This document shows, one piece after another, positions 59,086-64,000 of a stretch of 64,000 nt of DNA. Position 1 is the stretch's first letter. Each line of letters begins with the position of its first letter. The position numbers were made by a program, and so were the translations under genes. The stretch covers positions 42,999,661 to 43,063,660 of the forward strand of contig OZ012685.1 in the NCBI GenBank assembly GCA_963942565.1. Direction: 5' to 3'. The DNA is from Maea johnstoni. Taxonomy: Eukaryota > Annelida > Polychaeta > Spionida > Magelonidae. Below the pieces are notes generated by a model. The model had not been told where the DNA came from and ran no database searches. It was given only the letters and a program-made list of their open reading frames with translations.

Positions 59086-59949
59086 GATACAAACAACTCC
59101 AGTTATGCATGGTCCGGGAGAGGTATTATCATAACTGTGAGGTAAAGGGCTGTTATAGAGAGTCTGGGGCAGGTATTATTATCATAACAACTATAAGGTA
59201 ACCGGGCCACTGAAATTGACATTAGTGTCTCACGGCTATTGTGAAATGCTACAAGGAGATTGCAGGCTGTGTGCTGTAGATTATTGTAAAGGATATGAAA
59301 TTAATTGTCTGCTCATTGAGCATTTATCATGAGCTCCACTCAGATCAGCCCTGGATCAATTTTGGCCAGCCGGATTGAATGTGGAATAAGCATACCTATG
59401 AATTAATGAATAACCTGTGTCTGTATTCTCTTCATTTGTCTGGGTATTATGATTAGGAAATTTGCAATATGCTTTGACTGAGGTTTGAAATCTATTAGAA
59501 GTAATATCCAAATGGGATTCAGATTCATTAAATTTTCTCTAATATTTGATTTTGGACACCTGTATATTAAAAGGGATAACATAACATAACTTTGACTCGT
59601 GTAAATGTATCTCTCAATGTCAGTTTGAGGAACAATATGAAAAGAATTTCAGAATTATATCCTATCTCTGCAAATCAGTTTATATATGTTTAGTCTGAAA
59701 CGGTTCACATACCAATATGGCTATAAGAATAGGCCAGTTTGTCATTTAAATATCTGGAAATCTCAAGGAAACCAGGTGCAGAGTGTGCAAAATCTGAAAT
59801 TTCATATAATAGTTTTCTAAAAAAGCTATCCTTACCAAATGAACTTGACCATGGCCTTTCCAGGAAATCTTGCAATTTTTATATGAATATCTAGGGAATC
59901 CCTTGGTACTCCAAGCTAGCTGCATTAGTTTAATTTTGTTCAGTGATAA

Positions 59950-60066
59950 GGCCTTAAAAATAAATTGTTTGGTTCCTGAAACGGTCTGAAAAAATAAAGG
60001 GTAGGTAGGTCGGTAAAAAAAAAGTTTTTGCATTATTTTTTTGGTCAAAAATGTGTGTTTTATGCA
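59950..60066. mobile_element. Harbinger-like MITE, copy 6, cut by assembly gap
   Basis: Starts GGCCTTAAAAATAAATTG after TAA and runs to TTTTATGCA, then Ns. The missing half should lie in the gap. Confidence 0.75.
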
Positions 60067-60266
60067 NNNNNNNNNNNNNNNNNNNNNNNNNNNNNNNNNN
60101 NNNNNNNNNNNNNNNNNNNNNNNNNNNNNNNNNNNNNNNNNNNNNNNNNNNNNNNNNNNNNNNNNNNNNNNNNNNNNNNNNNNNNNNNNNNNNNNNNNNN
60201 NNNNNNNNNNNNNNNNNNNNNNNNNNNNNNNNNNNNNNNNNNNNNNNNNNNNNNNNNNNNNNNNNN
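60067..60266. other. Assembly gap (200 N)
   Basis: Exactly 200 undetermined bases, probably a fixed-size placeholder. It begins inside a repeated MITE, a likely cause of the break. Confidence 0.99.
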
Positions 60267-61445
60267 ACATTTGAAAGAACAATGTGTTTCACCTCATAAA
60301 ACCTTATATTTATTGAATTATAATCTGCATATTCAAAGTTCTCATTTTTGGAATCTGCAAAGCTGCCGGTTACACTTGACAGGGTTCCCAAGTAAGCATA
60401 CCCTGTAAGGTTAAATAAAAGTTTTATTCTGACAAGCTTACCAACATTTTGTTTTATTTCTAATAATCCACTAATTCATGCTCAGATCGCCTAAGTGGCT
60501 CATGGTCTTGAGCATGAAATGGTATATAGAGGGAATGTCCTTACAAAGTTGAATAACATTTTGGTTTATTTCTAATACATGTAATCCTTAACAGATGTTG
60601 ACTTTATTTTATATCTAACCATCATTGGAGGGGACCATTATTATCTAGCATGAGAGGAACCTCCATATATACTCACCATTGACAAACATAATGAGGAGGA
60701 TGTTTGTGGAATAGTTAGAATAAGCTTAAGGAGCTAAGGTGTTTATAGGGAACTCTGTTTGGTATTCAGCAGAGATTTAATTTTGCTTTTATTGAGCTTT
60801 CAAATTTGGGATTTCATGTCAATGCCATTAAAGGAATTACTTAAAATATTCTTAACTTTAAGCTATATCCATATAGGCTTTGGTATGATTTTTGGGCAAG
60901 ATCGTAATATCCACCATCATCATCAAAATATCCTCCCGTCATATTCATAATCATTATTTTTCATTAAATCTGCCTCAGACTCCCATTGATTATTTTGTTG
61001 TGTTTTTCATAAAGCCAATAACAATTTAATGAGCTTTGAAATATTGAAAATTTATCTTAAAAGGTTTGAATATCAGAACCACTCAACTTTTGTTCTCACC
61101 TTAGGTATCCTTATGGGTGCATGTCATTTTGATTCAAAATCAGCTTTCCAAATTTGCTGAACATTGTATATGAAAATACAGACAAAAAAAGCATAACTTC
61201 GACAAAAGTGGAGTGGCAAAATGTGTCTGAATTAAGGCTTGAGTCCAACTTACATGTATGTAATTGGTTTAAATAGGGGGTAAATTTAGGGCTGAAGCTA
61301 TTTTTCTAAGGTAGGAGCAATCTAAATTAGGCTTTCATTCAACTGTGTCACTGACAAATGTGATTTACATCACACTAGCTATTTTTATTGGATGGTATAA
61401 AAAGTATATATGTCTTTATTTGATACTAAACTACACATAGTATTA

Positions 61446-61624
61446 CAGGTAACACTGCTTAATCCGGACTGATGTGGACCCTAAATTTCTGTCTGGATTA
61501 GGCAAAATCCGGATTACACGTATAGGAATTATATGATTGTGTAAGAAGGGACCGGGGCCTTCCAATCTGTCCAGTTTAGACAAAAATATGGATTACACAT
61601 GTCCAGATTAAGCGGAGTTGCCTG
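61446..61624. mobile_element. pogo-like MITE
   Basis: CAGGTAACACTGCTTAATCC is mirrored by GATTAAGCGGAGTTGCCTG; TA at 61444-61445 and 61625-61626. 179 bp with repeated GGATTA motifs. Confidence 0.85.
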
Positions 61625-62086
61625 TAATTCCCTCCAATACTGTTCAATCCTAGTCTGTGCGATCAATAATCAATAGTACCCTGTGCCTAATATGTTAGCT
61701 AGTATATATTTCACATCATTAGAACTGTATAGGGGCCTTCCCTTTACTGTAGTGTCATCAGCTTATTTTCATTGATATGTTGTAGCTTTTAATGCTGGGA
61801 ATGAAAGCTTTCATTAAGAAAGCAAACAAGTTGAATTTAAATGTCTTGCAGTCAAAAGCATAGATATTGTTTATAAATGACATAATATCAACTATGAATT
61901 CATTTTTCTACGCATTAAGTTATTTTTAAATTTCAATGTTTTTCTATCCATTGTAATGTGCCATCATACCAATTCCAGAATTAAAATGTAGTGACAGATT
62001 AACAGTCAGTGCTTTCAAAGAACCTATGAGATTGTGTTTTGTATTTCAAATGATAAATGACAATGATATTTTATTATATTTTTCAG

Positions 62087-62121
62087 CAAAAGGAGATTGA
62101 ACAGCTTCAAATAAATATAGA
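62087..62121 (+). CDS. Gene C: 35-base micro-exon in coiled coil
   Basis: Acceptor TATATTTTTCAG and a perfect GTAAGT donor bound 35 bases encoding QKEIEQLQINI plus two bases of the next codon. It continues the heptad pattern of the exon at 53885 in the correct phase (0 in, 2 out). The next exon lies beyond the window. Very short exons are error-prone to call; the strong sites and phase are the support. Confidence 0.55.
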
Positions 62122-62197
62122 GTAAGTAGTTGGAAAAAATCTTGTGTTTGAATGGAAGTATCATGGTAAGGTTGATGCCCAATTACAACTTATACCC

Positions 62198-62402
62198 AGC
62201 TTCCAATGCTGAGGCTACTTTCGTCCAAACCATAAGAATGCAAATTATTTTGAAAATCATCAAAACCCTGTCATGTTGGTATTCATTGGAAAGCTCTTGA
62301 TGAGTACTCTCCAATGAGTACCCATTTGCCAGGGTTTCGGTCATTTTTCAGGATTTTAGCATCATTTTGTATTGACCAAAGTAGCCACCAGCAGCATAAG
62401 GG
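62198..62402. mobile_element. TTAA MITE, family P3, copy 2
   Basis: Right end CAGCAGCATAAGGG then TTAA (62403-62406). The left end is decayed near CCAGCTTCCAATGCTGAGG. The interior matches 56154-56358. Confidence 0.7.
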
Positions 62403-62530
62403 TTAATTAAGTATCTCAAGTATAAGTAGACGAGTATATTTAAAAAAGAACCCTCATAATGATGCAATGTAAAAAGATCAAGACTTGTTGACTTCAATTG
62501 ACAATCTTGCTCCAGATTTTTAGCCTCCAG

Positions 62531-62641
62531 TTTAATCAAGATAAGTTGAGGCTATATTCATATTGCTTATATTCCTAGTATGTTTTGCCTCTGGTTATAC
62601 CAAGATAAGTTGAGGCTATATTCATATTGCTTATATTCCTT
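62531..62641. repeat. ~67-bp tandem duplication
   Basis: AAGATAAGTTGAGGCTATAT followed by TCATATTGCTTATATTCCT occurs twice (about 62538 and 62601). Confidence 0.85.
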
Positions 62642-62644
62642 AAC

Positions 62645-63835
62645 CCGTACGAAATGCTCCCAGATATTTCCCAATGTTCTTATTGTTTTCATACAAATTT
62701 CCTGGTGGAACTAGGGAATGACTGATTATGGTCCTGCAAAAACTCTGTAAGTCAAGGCAATCAGTAGGACTGTACCTGATTCTATGCTTACATATAGGAA
62801 AGTATAGACAAAGTCCTACTCATGTATCACAGGTATAGGGAATGACTGTGCTTTATCGCTCACCCTCCTATATGATTTAGGAAAAGTTGGGAGATCAGCC
62901 TATTCCATCCTACAGGCCTGGGAAATATATAGTTACAATACTTAGCCTACCTACTGATGCAGTTTGAGGGTATAAAATGTCTAGGTTAGCTCCTACTCTA
63001 ATGGGAAATGAATATGGGATATGGGTATGATGGAAATTGCACCTTCCTACTTGTTGGAAGAAGTGATTTGGTCTATTACTACTGAGAAATGAATGGGTTG
63101 AATTCTACTCCTCTCCCTGTGTAAAGCCTGACCTGCCTTCCTACATTTGTTGCGATGTTGAAACATAATAATTTAACAGAGGCTTTCAGTCAACATGTGC
63201 ATACAAGAAACAATGTAATGAACATTGTACTTCTTCAACTTGGACTTCTTCATTTCCTTGAAGGGAAGTATACTGCACAATTATTGAATGTTTTATTAAG
63301 ATTCCTGATGTTTTGCAATTTCAAATAAACAAGAGTTTAAAATATTTGTTATCATACTGACTTGCACATCTTGAATAAGTTCTAGTTTAAATACAATGGA
63401 TGAATATATATGACAGACATAGCAAGCACCCCCTTTAGACAGATGACTTCAAATCTCCCATTTGACCTTTTAAACTGAAGTTTCCAGTACAGTACTTGCT
63501 AGAGCTGTCTGGAAGTTGGCACCATATATGACACAGGCAGATCCAATTTACTTGAACATATCTGCAGAAATTAGGTTTTACTGAATTAATCTTCTGAAAA
63601 CAAAGACTTTGTAGGAGTGTAATATCAAAGAAGAGAAAGATCAACAAAACACTTCTGGAACACTAAGAAAAGAGGGGATATTTACTTACAAGAAGAGCTC
63701 CCTTATTCACATGAGGTATACCAAAAGCATCTAGAGGTTAGTGAATATAATTACATAAAAGGTACTTCTATTCCTTTGGCAAACAGTGTCAAACACATTT
63801 AGAAAACAAGAACTTATGATAATCAATACTTGATG
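62645..63835 (+). other. Gene C intron, nothing recognised
   Basis: AT-rich DNA without a supported exon, TIR pair or array. Confidence 0.4.
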
Positions 63836-64000
63836 ATTATTCACAATGTTGATAAATCATTTCTTGATATCAATATATCATTTCCATTTCTTAATATTAA
63901 TAAATCATTTATTGATATTAATAAATCATTTATTGATGTTAATGAATCATGTCATTTATTAATATTAAGAATTGATTTACTATTAAATGATTTCTTAATA
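63836..64000. repeat. AT-rich imperfect tandem repeat at window edge
   Basis: ATAAATCATTT(A/C)TTGATATTA recurs about seven times with variable spacing; it may continue past the window. Confidence 0.75.

Larger units (their letters stand above)
53978..62086 (+). other. 8.1 kb intron of gene C
   Basis: Between GTAATT and TTTTTCAG. Contains the 117-bp duplication, MITEs, a Harbinger-like element, an X-box-like site and the assembly gap. 55090-56140, 57310-58400, 59150-59940 and 60270-61440 hold nothing recognised. Confidence 0.5.

Noticed and set aside
60028-60408. ORFs across the N gap
   Set aside because: Undetermined bases only; no sequence evidence.

Overview
The window is eukaryotic nuclear DNA from an invertebrate animal. 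Coding sequence is sparse and split by long AG/GT introns, promoters carry TATA boxes, microsatellites are frequent, and many short non-autonomous DNA transposons sit in introns and intergenic DNA. A THAP-domain ORF and a fragment like the P2X7 cytoplasmic 'ballast' domain, together in a Kolobok/T2-type element, fit a marine invertebrate (hemichordate, lancelet, mollusc or similar). I cannot fix the phylum from sequence alone. There is one 200-base assembly gap (60067-60266). I see no rRNA, CRISPR or bacterial features, and I recognised no retrovirus-like element.

Host genes by position. (1) 1-132, plus strand: the last codons of an unidentified gene. (2) Gene A, minus strand, 13091 to 2762: two phase-compatible exons encode a predicted 244-residue secreted, multibasic prohormone-like precursor. 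Its single ~9.6 kb intron holds a giant inverted repeat. (3) Gene B, plus strand, 23319 to 29088: two exons with the same phase-1 layout encode a predicted 97-residue secreted, basic peptide precursor. (4) Gene C, plus strand: a GC-rich promoter/5' exon candidate near 33.7-33.96 kb, a start-codon exon at 37.49 kb and coiled-coil exons at 53.9 and 62.1 kb. It runs off the right edge and spans at least 28 kb.

Mobile DNA by region. 1.3-6.1 kb holds three small elements with clean target duplications: mariner-like, 9-bp-TSD foldback and hAT. 7.6-12.8 kb is a ~5.1 kb palindrome with tRNA-like sequences and nested hairpins. 14.7-17.0 kb is a cluster of related foldback elements that share a CCAATCA-containing terminal box and hairpins. 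17-22.4 kb holds pogo-like MITEs, G/C homopolymer tracts and a CpG-rich promoter-like patch. 24.5-26.7 kb is a TTAA-flanked 2.27 kb element. 30.4-32.0 kb holds a perfect 56-bp-arm hairpin, A/T-rich simple sequence, a 39-bp tandem array and a 29-bp satellite. 35.7-37.0 kb is a long-TIR element. 39-60 kb carries six copies of one Harbinger-like MITE (GGCC ends, TTA-type TSD). 43.3-45.3 kb is a 2.0 kb Kolobok-like element with two convergent ORFs, and a partial relative lies at 47.0-47.8 kb. Several TTAA/CCC...GGG MITEs are scattered from 13.7 to 62.4 kb.

Genes A and B look like regulated-secretion peptide precursors and gene C like a coiled-coil structural protein. Nothing shows that the genes act together; the window is better described as long-intron genes heavily colonised by DNA transposons.
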